From assembly GCF_007828865.1 (NCBI RefSeq), contig NZ_VIVK01000001.1:558001-622000 (forward strand): DNA of 64,000 nt, in the 5' to 3' direction. This DNA is from Kribbella amoyensis. Its GTDB lineage: Bacteria > Actinomycetota > Actinomycetes > Propionibacteriales > Kribbellaceae. A program made the position numbers and the translations under genes. Numbering within the stretch: position 1 is the stretch's first letter; each line of letters begins with the position of its first letter. A model generated the notes under the pieces. The model did not search any database and was not told where the DNA came from. It saw only the letters and a program-made list of their open reading frames with translations. Shown here piece after piece: positions 1 through 9,317 of this stretch.

Positions 1-510
1 CAGCTGCAGCGGCGGTAACGGCCGCTCCACCGCGAGGTCGAGGAAGTCGAAGCCCAGCTGGCGACGGCGGACCTTGTGCCGGAACCGGCCGGTGATCAGC
101 TCCCGACCGCGATGCCGGCCGGTCGTCACGTCGTACACCTCGGCCGCCGGATCCGCGTCGAACGGCGGGAACGGCCAACGGTCCAGAACGGCCGGGTCAC
201 CGGCGCTGAGCTGCCAGCCGAGCTGGCGGACCACGTCGGTCCAGGCCCGGCGCTGCCGCGTCTCGGCGATCTTGCTGCCCGCGGTGAGGGCGACCAGGAC
301 CAGGAACCAGGCGAGGACGAGCCAGCCGACCCAGCGCGGCTCGACCAGCAGACCCACGATCACCAGCGGGATCGCGACGACGAACCACAGCACGTAGACC
401 AGCGAGGAACCCTGCCGGACCTGCCAGGCGATCGCAGGGGGAAGTCGCGGCCCGCGGCGTCGTCCGGACGAGCCGTCGGCCGGGCCGCTGCGGCCGAGGG
501 CCGCCGTCAC
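1..510 (-). CDS. Membrane protein of unknown function (3' part off window)
   Basis: I read this frame directly from the complementary strand. It opens with a GTG at 510-508 that overlaps the TGA of the upstream gene (GTGA), and stays open to the window edge, giving 170 codons. After an Arg/Gly/Pro-rich start there are two adjacent hydrophobic segments around residues 38-75 (one begins SLVYVLWFVVAIPLV), then a soluble part containing RRAWTDVVRQLGWQL and FPPFDADPAAEVYDV. This looks like a two-pass membrane protein with a cytosolic domain. I do not recognise the family. The 4-nt overlap suggests translational coupling with the DUF1707 gene before it and a shared role. The C-terminus is missing, so no total length can be given. 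Confidence 0.6.
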   Translation of the reverse strand, partial: MTAALGRSGPADGSSGRRRGPRLPPAIAWQVRQGSSLVYVLWFVVAIPLVIVGLLVEPRWVGWLVLAWFLVLVALTAGSKIAETRQRRAWTDVVRQLGWQLSAGDPAVLDRWPFPPFDADPAAEVYDVTTGRHRGRELITGRFRHKVRRRQLGFDFLDLAVERPLPPLQL

Positions 511-959
511 CGTCGCTTTCCGAGGTTGCTGAGCGCGAAGAACGCCCACGGAATCAGCAGCCAGACCGGCCAGAAGTGCGGCCAGTGACCGCCGTTGGCG
601 ATCCCGATGACCGCCCAGATCACCACGTTGATCAGCACGACGCCGGTGAAGCCGCCGGCCAGACCGTGCGCACCACGCTGCTGGGGCTGGTTCTTCTTCT
701 GGCGTTCCGGGAACTGCCCGGGCGCCGGCGCCGGCTTGGCGTCCTGGACGACCGCGGGGGTCTGGTACGTCCGGACCGGCGGCAGGTCGCGGACCAGCGG
801 CTCGAGTTCGCCGTAGGTCTGCACGCTGTAGAGCTGGTCCAGCCGGTGGGTGAACTCGGGCTGGTCCAGCCGCCCGTCCGCGAACGCGTCCCGCAGCCGG
901 CCGGCGATCTTGTCGCGGTCGGCTTCGGTGAACCGTTGATGCGGCTGGTACTGGGGCAT
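507..959 (-). CDS. DUF1707 domain-containing two-TM membrane protein
   Basis: This is a 150-residue protein. The N-terminal part (about residues 8-60, with DRDKIAGRLRDAFADGRL and EFTHRLDQLYSVQTYGEL) matches the actinobacterial DUF1707 pattern, a small domain usually fused to membrane or adhesion-like modules. A Pro/Gln-rich linker follows, then two hydrophobic segments near residues 100-120 and 127-142. The ATG at 959 is the first start in an open stretch. It overlaps the next gene by 4 nt, so the two are probably coupled. The family has no established biochemical role. The position is notable because map is usually followed directly by infA-rpmJ-rpsM in actinobacteria. Confidence 0.75.
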   Translation of the reverse strand: MPQYQPHQRFTEADRDKIAGRLRDAFADGRLDQPEFTHRLDQLYSVQTYGELEPLVRDLPPVRTYQTPAVVQDAKPAPAPGQFPERQKKNQPQQRGAHGLAGGFTGVVLINVVIWAVIGIANGGHWPHFWPVWLLIPWAFFALSNLGKRR

Positions 960-1040
960 GTCACAAGTGTGCCTCAGTGAGGGAGCGCCCGGCGTCCCCC
1001 GACGGGTGGACCCCCGGGTACTCCGCGGTGGACGGCGCCG

Positions 1041-1865
1041 TCAGTCGGCCAGCGCGCCGGTCTTGATCCCGAGCTCGGCCAGCTTCGCCTCGCCGCCGTC
1101 GAGTGCGGTGAGCACCCACGGACCCTGCGGGGTCAGCGTGAACGTGTGCTCGGTGTGCGCCGCGGCCGAACCGTCGTCGGTCACCACGGTCCAGTCGTCG
1201 TCGAGGGTGTGGTTGTCCTGCTTGCCCAGCGTGAGCATCGGCTCCACCGCCAGCGCCAGTCCCTCGATCAGCTTCGGTCCACGCCCCGCCCGGCCGTAGT
1301 TCGGGACGTTCGGCGGCTGGTGCATCGCCGACCCGATCCCGTGCCCGACGAAGTCCTCGACGATCCCGTACGACGAAGTGCCGCGGACGTGCTTCTCCAC
1401 CCCGGCCGAGATGTCCGTCAACCGGCCACCGAGCCGCGCGGCCGCGAACCCGTGCCACATCGACTCCTCGCAGATCCGGGCCAGCTCGAGCAGCTCCGAA
1501 GCCACCTCGCCGACACCGACCGTGATGGCGGCGTCACCGTGCCAGCCGTCGACGATCGCGCCGCAGTCGATCGAGATCAGGTCGCCGTCGGCCAGCACCC
1601 GGTCACCGGGGATGCCGTGCACGATCTCGTCGTTCACCGACGCGCAGATCGATCCGGTGAACCCGTGGTACCCCTTGAACGACGGGGTCGCGCCGGAGGA
1701 GCGGATGTGGTCCTCCGCGATCGCGTCCAGCTCGCCGGTACTGATCCCGGGCTTCACCGCGGCCCGGAGCAGTTCGAGCGTCCGGCCGACGACCAGGCCG
1801 GCCTTGCGCATCAGCAGGATCTGCTCGCGGGTCTTGATCTCGATCCCGCGGTCCTTGAAGATCAT
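1041..1865 (-). CDS. map: Type I methionine aminopeptidase
   Basis: The 274-residue protein removes the initiator methionine from nascent proteins in the cytosol, using two metal ions. The five expected ligands are visible: two Asp in SIDCGAIVDGWHGDAAITV, His in GHGIGSAMHQPP, Glu in AVEPMLTLG, and Glu in AAAHTEHTFTL. The substrate-side histidine lies in FKGYHGF. Length and order fit the bacterial type I enzyme. It lies 92 nt downstream of adk, but a strong hairpin with a T-run sits between them, so it is probably expressed partly from its own promoter or by readthrough. The secY-adk-map order is typical of the actinobacterial spc region. Confidence 0.95.
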   Translation of the reverse strand: MIFKDRGIEIKTREQILLMRKAGLVVGRTLELLRAAVKPGISTGELDAIAEDHIRSSGATPSFKGYHGFTGSICASVNDEIVHGIPGDRVLADGDLISIDCGAIVDGWHGDAAITVGVGEVASELLELARICEESMWHGFAAARLGGRLTDISAGVEKHVRGTSSYGIVEDFVGHGIGSAMHQPPNVPNYGRAGRGPKLIEGLALAVEPMLTLGKQDNHTLDDDWTVVTDDGSAAAHTEHTFTLTPQGPWVLTALDGGEAKLAELGIKTGALAD

Positions 1866-1917
1866 CGGCTCCGGCTTCGGCTTGCCGGCGGCACCACGGC
1901 CGCCCTCGGACAGGAAA

Positions 1918-1952
1918 AGGCCCGCCCGGCGAACGAGTCGCCGGACGGGCCG
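1918..1952 (-). terminator. Intrinsic terminator after adk
   Basis: The arms at 1919-1932 and 1938-1951 pair over 14 bp with a single mismatch around a 5-nt loop. On the transcribed minus strand the hairpin is followed at once by CCTTTTC. It starts 7 nt after the adk stop codon and ends about 50 nt before the map start, so it should separate adk from map. Confidence 0.7.
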
Positions 1953-1957
1953 GAGTA

Positions 1958-2530
1958 CTACTCGGCGACGGACTTCAACGCCGCCAGGACGCGCTCGCTG
2001 ACCTCGTCGATCTCGCCGACGCCGTCGACCTCGACCAGCTGGCCACGGTCGGCGTACACCTGGAGCAGCGGCTTGGTCTCGGCGGTGTAGACGTCCTGCC
2101 GGTGCCGGATGACCTCTTCGGAGTCGTCCGACCGGCCCTCGGTCCTGGCCCGCTTGAGCATCCGCGCGACCAGCACGTCGGTGTCGGCGACCAGCGCCAC
2201 CACCGCGTCCAGCTTGTGCCCGTGGTCGGCCAGGATGCCGTCCAGCGTGCCGACCTGCGGCAGCGTCCGCGGGTACCCGTCGAGCAGGAAGCCCTCGCCC
2301 GCGTCCGCCTCCGACAGCCGGTCGCGCACCATCGCGTTGGTGACCTCGTCGGGGACGTAGTTGCCCGCGTCCATGTACCGCTTCGCCTCGAGACCCAGCG
2401 GGGTCTCGTCCTTCACGTTCTGCCGGAAGATGTCGCCGGTGGACACCGCCGGGATACCGAGACGCTCCGCAAGCACCTTTGCCTGCGTCCCCTTACCCGC
2501 ACCTGGCGGACCCATCAGCAACATTCTCAT
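1958..2530 (-). CDS. adk: Adenylate kinase, short form
   Basis: This 190-residue enzyme converts ATP plus AMP to two ADP in the cytosol. It begins [16 protein letters not shown], which contains the P-loop, and has the AMP-binding region [10 protein letters not shown] and the Asp-Gly motif FLLDGYPRT. The region between ARMLKRA and RHRQDVY is very short, so the LID lacks the zinc domain; this short form is usual in actinobacteria. The frame is open much further upstream, but the ATG at 2530 shares one base with the secY TGA (TGATG), which fixes the start. A second ATG two codons later is a less likely alternative. Coupling to secY is expected. Confidence 0.96.
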   Translation of the reverse strand: MRMLLMGPPGAGKGTQAKVLAERLGIPAVSTGDIFRQNVKDETPLGLEAKRYMDAGNYVPDEVTNAMVRDRLSEADAGEGFLLDGYPRTLPQVGTLDGILADHGHKLDAVVALVADTDVLVARMLKRARTEGRSDDSEEVIRHRQDVYTAETKPLLQVYADRGQLVEVDGVGEIDEVSERVLAALKSVAE

Positions 2531-3831
2531 CAGCGCAGGAACCCTTCGTAGTTTCGCTGCTGCAACTGACTCTCGATCTGCTTCACCGTGTCCAGTCCGA
2601 CGCCGACCATGATCAGGATCGACGTACCACCGAACGGGAAGTTCTGGCTGGCGTTCAGCAACACCAGCGCGATCAGCGGGATCATCGAGATCACCGCTAG
2701 GTACAGCGCACCCGGCAGCGTGATGCGGGACAGGACGTAGGAGAGGTACTCCTCGGTCGGCCGGCCCGCCCGGATCCCGGGGATGAAGCCGCCGTACTTC
2801 TTCATGTTGTCCGCAACTTCCTTCGGATTGAAGGTAATCGAGACATAGAAGTACGTGAAGAAGATGATCAGGGCGACATACGTCACCATGTAGATCGGGT
2901 GGTCTCCCTTGACCAGGTTCCCCTGGATCCACTGCGCCCACTTCTCGTCCTGTCTGAACTGACTGACGAGGACGGGGAGGTACAGCAGACTCGAGGCGAA
3001 GATGACCGGGATCACACCGGCCTGGTTCACCTTCAGCGGGATGTAGGTCGACGTGCCGCCGAACATCTTCCGGCCGACCATCCGCTTGGCGTACTGCACC
3101 GGGATCCGGCGCTGCGCCTGTTCGATGAAGATGACCGCGGCCATGATCACCAACCCGATGGCGAGCACCACGACGAAGGTGGTGATACCGCGCTGCTTGC
3201 GGATCGCCCACAGCTGGGACGGGAACGTCGCCACGATCTGGGTGAAGATCAGGATCGACATACCGTTACCGACACCACGGTCGGTGATCAGCTCGCCCAG
3301 CCACATGACCACACCGGTACCGGCGGTCATGGTCAGCACCATGACGACGACCGGGAACCAGCTGTCGTCGCGCAGCAGCGGCTCGTTACAGCCCTGGAAC
3401 AGCCGGCCCGGGGTCCGCGCCAGCGCGACGAACGCGGTCGCCTGCAGGATCGCCAGACCGACGGTCAGGAACCGGGTGTACTGGGTGATCTTGCCCTGGC
3501 CCGCCTGGCCCTCCTTCTTCAGCGACTCGAGCCGCGGGATCACCACGGTGAGCAGCTGCAGAATGATGCTGGCGGTGATGTACGGCATGATGCCGAGCGC
3601 GAAGATCGCGAGCTGCAGCAGCGCACCGCCGGAGAACAGGTTGATCAGGTTGTACAGGTTCGCGTTCTGTCCGGAGGTGGCCTGATTCAGGCAGACGTCC
3701 AGCGACTGGACGTTGACGCCCGGCGCCGGGACGACCGAGCCGATCCGGAAGATCACGATGATGAAGAGCACGAACAAGATCTTCCGGCGCAGGTCCGGAG
3801 TCTTGAACGCGTTGGCAAAGGCGCCTAACAC
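2530..3831 (-). CDS. secY: Preprotein translocase channel subunit SecY
   Basis: SecY forms the protein-conducting channel of the SecYEG translocon in the cytoplasmic membrane. The sequence shows ten hydrophobic helices starting at [18 protein letters not shown], the plug-region sequence after it, and the C-terminal ...[16 protein letters not shown] end. The open frame reaches 3882, but I place the start at a GTG at 3831. GGGAGG lies a few nucleotides upstream of it, and the resulting N-terminus [17 protein letters not shown] matches the family. That gives 433 residues. SecE is encoded elsewhere in this window (55.8 kb). A 132-nt gap with a long hairpin precedes it. Confidence 0.95.
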   Translation of the reverse strand: MLGAFANAFKTPDLRRKILFVLFIIVIFRIGSVVPAPGVNVQSLDVCLNQATSGQNANLYNLINLFSGGALLQLAIFALGIMPYITASIILQLLTVVIPRLESLKKEGQAGQGKITQYTRFLTVGLAILQATAFVALARTPGRLFQGCNEPLLRDDSWFPVVVMVLTMTAGTGVVMWLGELITDRGVGNGMSILIFTQIVATFPSQLWAIRKQRGITTFVVVLAIGLVIMAAVIFIEQAQRRIPVQYAKRMVGRKMFGGTSTYIPLKVNQAGVIPVIFASSLLYLPVLVSQFRQDEKWAQWIQGNLVKGDHPIYMVTYVALIIFFTYFYVSITFNPKEVADNMKKYGGFIPGIRAGRPTEEYLSYVLSRITLPGALYLAVISMIPLIALVLLNASQNFPFGGTSILIMVGVGLDTVKQIESQLQQRNYEGFLR

Positions 3832-3903
3832 CCTGTCCTCCCACAAGTATCCACTGCCCGGGTCAGGGCAGGGGCCTAGCAAAGCAGCCGGGCACGAGAC
3901 GAA

Positions 3904-3960
3904 CCAGGGCTCGTCCGATTCCAGCGCAGACTATCAATCGCTGGTTCGCACGAGCCCTGG
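3904..3960 (-). promoter_or_regulatory. Long hairpin in the rplO-secY gap
   Basis: CCAGGGCTCGT at 3904-3914 pairs perfectly with 3950-3960 (11 bp). An inner CCAGCG/CGCTGG (3921-3926 with 3939-3944) extends it into a two-tier structure. It starts 3 nt after the rplO stop codon. No strong U-run follows on the minus strand. It could be a partial terminator or an mRNA-processing or stability element that sets SecY level apart from the ribosomal proteins. Confidence 0.5.
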
Positions 3961-3963
3961 CAC

Positions 3964-4404
3964 TCACACCTCGGTGGTCGTTCCTCCGGCCGCCTCGATC
4001 TTCTCCTTGGCGGACTTCGAGAACTTGTTCACCGAAACCTGCAGTGCCACGGTCAGTTCGCCGTCACCCAGTACCTTCACCGGCTGACCGTTCCGGACCG
4101 CGCCCTTCGCGACGAGCTCGGCCACGCCGACCTCGCCGCCCTCGGGGAACAGCTGTCCGAGCTTGTCCAGGTTAACGACCTGGAACTCCACTCGGTTCCT
4201 GCTCTTGAAGCCCTTCAGCTTCGGGAGCCGCATGTGCAGCGGCATCTGGCCACCCTCGAAGTACTCGGGGATGTTGTTGCGGGCCTTCGATCCCTTGGTA
4301 CCGCGGCCGGCGGTCTTGCCCTTGCTGCCCTCACCACGACCCACGCGGGTCTTGGCGGTCTTGGCGCCGGGCGCCGGGCGCAGGTGGTGGACCTTGAGCG
4401 CCAT
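3964..4404 (-). CDS. rplO: 50S ribosomal protein L15
   Basis: This is the 146-residue large-subunit protein L15. It begins [18 protein letters not shown], followed by the basic Gly-rich arm [18 protein letters not shown], which threads through 23S rRNA, and the globular region [12 protein letters not shown]. The frame is open further upstream, but the ATG at 4404 gives the family N-terminus and follows the rpmD stop by one nucleotide. It is the last ribosomal gene of the spc segment before secY. Confidence 0.97.
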   Translation of the reverse strand: MALKVHHLRPAPGAKTAKTRVGRGEGSKGKTAGRGTKGSKARNNIPEYFEGGQMPLHMRLPKLKGFKSRNRVEFQVVNLDKLGQLFPEGGEVGVAELVAKGAVRNGQPVKVLGDGELTVALQVSVNKFSKSAKEKIEAAGGTTTEV

Positions 4405-4405
4405 G

Positions 4406-4588
4406 TCAGTCGACCTCCTCGACGGTGATGAGGTGGCGAACCGCACGGACCATGCCGCGGACCTCCGGGCGGTCGTCGTGGACGGCGACGTCGCCGATCC
4501 GCTTGACGCCCAGGGTGCGCAGCGTGTCGCGCTGGTTCTGCTTGCCACCGATGCCGGAACGGGTCTGGGTCACCTTCAGGCGAGCCAT
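4406..4588 (-). CDS. rpmD: 50S ribosomal protein L30
   Basis: This small 60-residue protein begins [20 protein letters not shown] and contains [17 protein letters not shown], the typical L30 pattern. A much longer open frame covers it, but the ATG at 4588 shares one base with the rpsE TGA (TGATG). That gives the expected length and coupling to rpsE. It binds 23S rRNA in the large subunit. Confidence 0.95.
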   Translation of the reverse strand: MARLKVTQTRSGIGGKQNQRDTLRTLGVKRIGDVAVHDDRPEVRGMVRAVRHLITVEEVD

Positions 4589-5187
4589 CAGGACGCCACC
4601 TCCGCCCGCGCCTTCAGCAGCGCCGCCGGAGCGACGTGCTCCACCGGCAGGCTGCGACGCGCGGCCACGGCCTCCGGAGTCTCCAGGCTGCGCAGCGCCT
4701 CGACGGTGGCGTGAACCACGTTGATGGCGTTGGACGAACCCAGCGACTTGCTGAGGATGTCGTGGATTCCCGCGCACTCCAGCACCGCACGAGCCGAACC
4801 GCCCGCGATCACACCGGTACCAGGAGCCGCCGGGCGCAGCATGACCACGCCGGCCGCCTTCTCACCCTGGACCGGGTGCGGGATGGTGCCCTGGATCCTC
4901 GGCACCTTGAAGAACGCCTTCTTGGCCTCCTCGACACCCTTGGCGATCGCCGCGGGCACCTCCTTGGCCTTGCCGTAACCCACACCGACGGTGCCCTCAC
5001 CGTCGCCGACGACCACGAGGGCGGTGAAGCTGAAGCGACGACCGCCCTTCACGACCTTGGCGACACGGTTGATGGCTACCACGCGCTCGATGTAGGCGGT
5101 CTTGTCGGCTGCCGCACCACGACCACCGTCGCGGCCACGGCGCTCACCACCGGCGCCGCCTCCGCGACGCTGCTGGCCTCCGCTCAT
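4588..5187 (-). CDS. rpsE: 30S ribosomal protein S5
   Basis: S5 helps decoding accuracy and lies at the mRNA entry side of the small subunit. The 199-residue product has a Gly/Arg-rich N-terminal tail (about residues 1-27), then the double-stranded-RNA-binding-like domain ([20 protein letters not shown]) and the C-terminal domain with [19 protein letters not shown]. The Gly/Arg tail makes it longer than the E. coli protein, as is common in actinobacteria. It lies between rplR and rpmD in the standard order. Confidence 0.96.
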   Translation of the reverse strand: MSGGQQRRGGGAGGERRGRDGGRGAAADKTAYIERVVAINRVAKVVKGGRRFSFTALVVVGDGEGTVGVGYGKAKEVPAAIAKGVEEAKKAFFKVPRIQGTIPHPVQGEKAAGVVMLRPAAPGTGVIAGGSARAVLECAGIHDILSKSLGSSNAINVVHATVEALRSLETPEAVAARRSLPVEHVAPAALLKARAEVAS

Positions 5188-5219
5188 GTCGAACTACCTC
5201 TTCCTGTGTTGTGTCGCCG

Positions 5220-5603
5220 TCAGAAGCCGAGCCCGCCCTCGCGGGCGGCGTCGGCCAGGGCCGCGATGCGACCGTGGTACTTGTTCCCGGCCCGGTCGAA
5301 GACGACCGAGTCGATGCCGGCGGCCTTGGCGCGGTCGGCGATCAGCCCACCGACGGTCTTGGCCTTGTCGGTCTTGTTCGCCTCCGCGCCGCGCAGGTCC
5401 GCCTCCATGGTGGAGGCCGACACCAGCGTCACGCCGGCCACGTCGTCGATGACCTGCGCGAACAGGTGCTTCGAGGACTTGGTGACCACCAGCCGCGGCC
5501 GGTCGGCCGTGCCGTTGATCTTCTTCCGGACGCGGATCTGGCGGCGCAGCCGGGAAGCCGTCTTCTTGGCGGAGTGCTTGTTCGCACGCAATGCGATCGC
5601 CAT
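5220..5603 (-). CDS. rplR: 50S ribosomal protein L18
   Basis: The 127-residue L18 binds 5S rRNA and joins it to the central protuberance. Recognisable segments are [19 protein letters not shown] near the N-terminus, [12 protein letters not shown], and the C-terminal [20 protein letters not shown]. It starts at ATG 5603 and lies 3 nt after rplF, so the two are likely translated together. Confidence 0.96.
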   Translation of the reverse strand: MAIALRANKHSAKKTASRLRRQIRVRKKINGTADRPRLVVTKSSKHLFAQVIDDVAGVTLVSASTMEADLRGAEANKTDKAKTVGGLIADRAKAAGIDSVVFDRAGNKYHGRIAALADAAREGGLGF

Positions 5604-5606
5604 GGG

Positions 5607-6149
5607 TTACTTACCAGCCTTTCCGACCTTGCGGCGCACCTGCTCGCCCGCGTACCGCACACCCTTGCCCTTGTACGGCTCGGGCTTGCGCAGCTTGCGG
5701 ATGTTGGCGGCGACCTCGCCGACCGACTGCTTGTCGATGCCCTGCACCGAGAACCGGGTCGGCGCCTCCACCGCGAAGGTGATGCCGTCCGGGGCGTCCA
5801 CCGTGATGGTGTGGCTGTACCCGAGCGAGAACTCCAGCTGGGCCGGGCCCTTGGAGATGACGCGGTACCCCACGCCGACGATCTCGAGCTTCTTCTCGTA
5901 GCCGTCCGTCACACCCGTCACCAGGTTGGCGATCAGGGTGCGGGACAGGCCGTGCAGTTCCTTGCTCTTGCGCTGGTCGTCGGGACGGGAGACGGCGATG
6001 GTGCCGTCCTCCTCCCGGGCGACCGCGATGGGCTCAGCCACGGTGTGCGAGAGCTGACCCTTGGGACCCTTCACGGTGACCGTCTGGCCGTCGATCGTGA
6101 CGTCGACGCCGGACGGGACCGAGATCGGGAGCTTGCCGATGCGAGACAT
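5607..6149 (-). CDS. rplF: 50S ribosomal protein L6
   Basis: The 180-residue L6 begins [17 protein letters not shown]. It has two repeated alpha/beta domains, the second carrying [21 protein letters not shown], and ends with the conserved [10 protein letters not shown] signature. The open frame extends upstream, but ATG 6149 gives the exact family start. It binds 23S rRNA near the factor-binding site. Confidence 0.97.
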   Translation of the reverse strand: MSRIGKLPISVPSGVDVTIDGQTVTVKGPKGQLSHTVAEPIAVAREEDGTIAVSRPDDQRKSKELHGLSRTLIANLVTGVTDGYEKKLEIVGVGYRVISKGPAQLEFSLGYSHTITVDAPDGITFAVEAPTRFSVQGIDKQSVGEVAANIRKLRKPEPYKGKGVRYAGEQVRRKVGKAGK

Positions 6150-6177
6150 GTTGCTGGTCCTCCTTCCGGTTTCTTCG

Positions 6178-6585
6178 TCACCAGACGTAGGCGAGTACTT
6201 CCCCGCCCACGCCCTTGGTCTTGGCCTGCCGGTCCGTGAGCAGCCCCTGGGACGTCGAGATGATCGCGACGCCGAGGCCACCGAGTACCTTCGGCAGGTT
6301 GGTGGACTTCGCGTAGACCCGCAGACCCGGCTTGCTGATCCGGCGGACGCCCGCGATGGAGCGCTCCCGGGTCGGGCCGAACTTGAGGTCGACGACCAGG
6401 GTCTTGCCGACGGCGCCCTCCTTGGGCTCCTCCACCTTGTAGGAGGAGATGTAGCCCTCCTGCTGGAGGATGTCGGCGATGCCCTGCTTGATCTTGCTGT
6501 ACGGCATCGAGGTCGACTCGTGGTACGCCTGGTTGGCGTTGCGCAGACGCGTCAGCATGTCTGCGATCGGGTCGGTCATCGTCAT
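6178..6585 (-). CDS. rpsH: 30S ribosomal protein S8
   Basis: This 135-residue protein begins [20 protein letters not shown], the near-universal S8 start, and ends with the C-terminal signature [21 protein letters not shown]8 binds the central domain of 16S rRNA and, in some bacteria, its own spc mRNA. A 94-nt gap separates it from rpsN upstream. Confidence 0.97.
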   Translation of the reverse strand: MTMTDPIADMLTRLRNANQAYHESTSMPYSKIKQGIADILQQEGYISSYKVEEPKEGAVGKTLVVDLKFGPTRERSIAGVRRISKPGLRVYAKSTNLPKVLGGLGVAIISTSQGLLTDRQAKTKGVGGEVLAYVW

Positions 6586-6679
6586 GGCCTGGGGCCTCTT
6601 TCCCGCCGTGGTTTCGCCGGCCGGCGACCTACGGTGACTAGATGGTGGTGAATGGAGAAAAGATCAGAGGAGGAGACGG

Positions 6680-6865
6680 TCACCAGCTGGACTTGGTGAC
6701 ACCCGGCAGCTCGCCGCGGTGCGCCATCTCACGCAGGCAGATCCGGCACAGGCCGAACTTGCGGAAGACGGCCTTGGGGCGGCCGCAGCGCTGGCAGCGC
6801 GTGTAGCCGCGGACCGCGAACTTGGGCTTCCGGGCCTGCTTGACCTTGAGTGCTGTCTTCGCCAC
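6680..6865 (-). CDS. rpsN: 30S ribosomal protein S14, zinc-binding type
   Basis: The 61-residue protein carries two CxxC pairs, CQRC and CRIC, which form a zinc ribbon. This makes it the short zinc-containing S14 (also called rpsZ), not the longer zinc-independent paralogue that actinobacteria often keep under zinc control. It ends with the family sequence [11 protein letters not shown]. It begins 1 nt after the rplE stop. Confidence 0.96.
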   Translation of the reverse strand: MAKTALKVKQARKPKFAVRGYTRCQRCGRPKAVFRKFGLCRICLREMAHRGELPGVTKSSW

Positions 6866-6866
6866 G

Positions 6867-7439
6867 TCAGTTCTCCTTGAACGGGAAGCCGAGCGCCCGC
6901 AGCAGGGCCCGGCCCTCGTCGTCGTTCTTGGCGGTGGTCACCACGGTGATGTCCATGCCGCGGACCCGGTCGATCCGGTCCTGGTTGATCTCGTGGAACA
7001 TCACCTGCTCGGTCAGGCCGAAGGTGTAGTTCCCGGTGCCGTCGAACTGCTTGGCCGACAGCCCGCGGAAGTCACGGATCCGGGGCAGCGCGAGCGCCAG
7101 CAGCCGGTCCAGGAACTCCCACATCCGGTCCCCGCGCAGCGTGACGTGCGCGCCGATCGGCATGCCCTCGCGCAGCTTGAACTGCGCGATCGACTTGCGG
7201 GCCTTGGTCACCTGCGGCTTCTGGCCGGTGATCGCGGCCAGGTCCTTGACCGCGCCATCGATCAGCTTCGAGTCGCGCGCCGCCTCGCCGACGCCCATGT
7301 TCACCACGATCTTGGTGAGGCCGGGCACCTGCATGACGTTCTCGAACTGGAACTGCTCCTGCAGCTTGCCGACGATCTCCTCGCGGTACTTCGTCTTCAG
7401 CCGCGGCTGGACCTTGGTCTCGCTCACTGCGGTGGTCAT
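6867..7439 (-). CDS. rplE: 50S ribosomal protein L5
   Basis: L5 (190 residues) binds 5S rRNA and contacts the P-site tRNA. The sequence contains [19 protein letters not shown], the loop [20 protein letters not shown] and the terminal [11 protein letters not shown]. The ATG at 7439 shares one base with the rplX stop (TGATG). Confidence 0.97.
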   Translation of the reverse strand: MTTAVSETKVQPRLKTKYREEIVGKLQEQFQFENVMQVPGLTKIVVNMGVGEAARDSKLIDGAVKDLAAITGQKPQVTKARKSIAQFKLREGMPIGAHVTLRGDRMWEFLDRLLALALPRIRDFRGLSAKQFDGTGNYTFGLTEQVMFHEINQDRIDRVRGMDITVVTTAKNDDEGRALLRALGFPFKEN

Positions 7440-7834
7440 CAGATCTCCTCGCCGGTACGCCGCGCGATCCGGACGCTCCGGAAACCGGTGTACGTCGAAC
7501 CGTCGGGACGGCGCTTCTGCACCTCGACGCGGTTGTAACCGACGCGGGTGGTCACCTTCTGCTTCTTGCCGTCCTTCTCGACCTCGACCAGGAGCATCAC
7601 GTTCGAGACGTGGATCGGGGCTTCCTGGGTGACGATGCCACCCGTGGTGCCGCCGCGCTGGGCCTGCTGCACCTTGGTGTGCTTCTTGACCCGGTTCACG
7701 CCCTCGACGATGACGAGCTCCTCGTCCGGCAGGACCGTGATGATCTTGCCCTCGAGGCCCTTGGACTTGCCGGCGATCACGCGGACGTGATCGCCCTTCT
7801 TCACGTGCAGCTTCCGCTGCGACTTCTGCGTCAT
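7439..7834 (-). CDS. rplX: 50S ribosomal protein L24
   Basis: L24 (131 residues) starts large-subunit assembly. Its KOW motif is clear near the N-terminus: [20 protein letters not shown]. The 131 residues exceed the roughly 104 of E. coli L24 because of a C-terminal tail ([20 protein letters not shown]), as in other actinobacteria. It lies two nucleotides after rplN and overlaps rplE by one base. Confidence 0.96.
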   Translation of the reverse strand: MTQKSQRKLHVKKGDHVRVIAGKSKGLEGKIITVLPDEELVIVEGVNRVKKHTKVQQAQRGGTTGGIVTQEAPIHVSNVMLLVEVEKDGKKQKVTTRVGYNRVEVQKRRPDGSTYTGFRSVRIARRTGEEI

Positions 7835-7836
7835 GG

Positions 7837-8205
7837 TCAGAGCACCTCCGGCGCGAGCGAGATGATCTTCATGAAGCGCTTCTCGCGCAGCTCCCGGCCG
7901 ACCGGCCCGAAGATACGGGTACCGCGCGGCTCGCCGTCGGCCTTGAGGATGACGGCGGCGTTCTCGTCGAACCGGATGTAGGAGCCGTCCGGACGCCGGC
8001 GCTCCTTCACGGTCCGGACGACGACGGCCTTGACGACGTCACCCTTCTTGACGCCGCCACCCGGGATCGCGTCCTTGACGGTGGCGACGATCGTGTCGCC
8101 GACACCGGCGTAGCGCCGACCGGAGCCACCGAGCACACGGATGCAGAGAATCTCCTTCGCACCCGTGTTGTCGGCGACCTTCAGTCGCGACTCCTGCTGG
8201 ATCAT
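7837..8205 (-). CDS. rplN: 50S ribosomal protein L14
   Basis: The 122-residue L14 begins [20 protein letters not shown]. It has the central signature with [20 protein letters not shown], followed by [15 protein letters not shown]. It forms part of the intersubunit bridge region. The 97-nt gap to rpsQ holds an AT-rich palindrome-like stretch near 8260-8271, which might carry an internal promoter, but I could not define one. Confidence 0.97.
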   Translation of the reverse strand: MIQQESRLKVADNTGAKEILCIRVLGGSGRRYAGVGDTIVATVKDAIPGGGVKKGDVVKAVVVRTVKERRRPDGSYIRFDENAAVILKADGEPRGTRIFGPVGRELREKRFMKIISLAPEVL

Positions 8206-8302
8206 CTGTTGATCTCCTGGTTGTCTCGCTGGTTCTCACGTCCGTGAGCCTTGCGGAACGAATAATTTCGTCTGTCGTACAGCTGGGCGTTGCCGCCGGG
8301 GC

Positions 8303-8602
8303 CTACTTGGCCTTCTCGAGGATCTCCACGACGCGCCAGCGCTTGGTCGCCGACAGCGGCCGGGTCTCCATCAGGAGGACGCGGTCGCCGATGCCGGCGG
8401 CGTTCTGCTCGTCGTGCGCCTTGAGCTTGCTGGTGCGCCGGATGACCTTGCCGTACAGCTTGTGCTTGACCCGGTCCTCCACCTCGACGGTGACGGTCTT
8501 GTCCATCTTGTCGCTCAGCACCAGACCCTCACGGGTCTTGCGGCGGCCTCGCGCCTCGGTGGTCGTGCCCACGGTGTCGTCCTTCGCTGCGTTCTCGGTC
8601 AT
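8303..8602 (-). CDS. rpsQ: 30S ribosomal protein S17
   Basis: The 99-residue S17 carries the conserved core [19 protein letters not shown] and [16 protein letters not shown]. It has an N-terminal extension of about 20 residues relative to E. coli. It binds 16S rRNA early in assembly. Its ATG overlaps the rpmC stop by 4 nt (ATGA). Confidence 0.96.
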   Translation of the reverse strand: MTENAAKDDTVGTTTEARGRRKTREGLVLSDKMDKTVTVEVEDRVKHKLYGKVIRRTSKLKAHDEQNAAGIGDRVLLMETRPLSATKRWRVVEILEKAK

Positions 8603-8895
8603 GCCTTGCTCCCGGCCTTCTCGCTGTCGTCCGCGGTCTCGTCGGCCTCAGCCTCGACCTCGGCCGACGCGGCCGGCGCGTCCACGTCCTCGGTGATGCC
8701 GAGCGAACGCTCGGTCAGCACCGTGTAGATGCGGGCGATGTCCTTGCGGACGGCGCGCAGCCGGCCGTGGGACTCCAGCTGACCCGTGGCAGCCTGGAAC
8801 CGGAGGTTGAACAGCTCCTCCTTGGCTTCGCCGAGCTTCGTCAGCAGCTCGTCCCGGCCCAGGTTCCGCAGCTCGGCGGCGGTCAGGGTAGCCAT
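8599..8895 (-). CDS. rpmC: 50S ribosomal protein L29 with acidic tail
   Basis: The L29 core is in the first 65 residues ([53 protein letters not shown]). A C-terminal tail of about 30 residues rich in Glu, Asp and Ala follows ([12 protein letters not shown]), making the product 98 residues instead of the usual 65-80. The core binds 23S rRNA near the tunnel exit. The tail has no known role. The start shares one base with the rplP stop. Confidence 0.95.
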   Translation of the reverse strand: MATLTAAELRNLGRDELLTKLGEAKEELFNLRFQAATGQLESHGRLRAVRKDIARIYTVLTERSLGITEDVDAPAASAEVEAEADETADDSEKAGSKA

Positions 8896-9314
8896 CAGTT
8901 CTCACCTGCCTCTCGGGTGATGAAGCGGCACTTCATCGGCAACTTGTGAATCGCGCGGCGCATCGCCTCGCGAGCAACGTCCTCGGTGACTCCGGAGAGC
9001 TCGAACATCACGCGACCGGCCTTCACGTTGGCGATCCACCACTCGGGCGAACCCTTACCGGAACCCATCCGGGTCTCGGCCGGCTTCTTGGTCAGCGGGC
9101 GGTCCGGGTAGATGTTGATCCACACCTTGCCGCCACGCTTGATGTGCCGGGTCATCGCGATACGAGCGGACTCGATCTGCCGGTTCGTGACGTAGTGGCT
9201 CTCCAGCGCCTGGATGCCGAAGTCACCGAAGGCCAGCGTGGTCCCGCCCTTGGCAGCGCCGGAGCGCTTCGGGTGGTGCTGCTTGCGGTGCTTGACCTTG
9301 CGGGGGATGAGCAT
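8895..9314 (-). CDS. rplP: 50S ribosomal protein L16
   Basis: The 139-residue L16 begins [19 protein letters not shown] and contains the conserved [10 protein letters not shown]-type loop (here [16 protein letters not shown]). It organises the aminoacyl-tRNA site of the large subunit. It starts 3 nt after the rpsC stop and overlaps rpmC by one base. Confidence 0.97.
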   Translation of the reverse strand: MLIPRKVKHRKQHHPKRSGAAKGGTTLAFGDFGIQALESHYVTNRQIESARIAMTRHIKRGGKVWINIYPDRPLTKKPAETRMGSGKGSPEWWIANVKAGRVMFELSGVTEDVAREAMRRAIHKLPMKCRFITREAGEN

Positions 9315-9317
9315 CGG

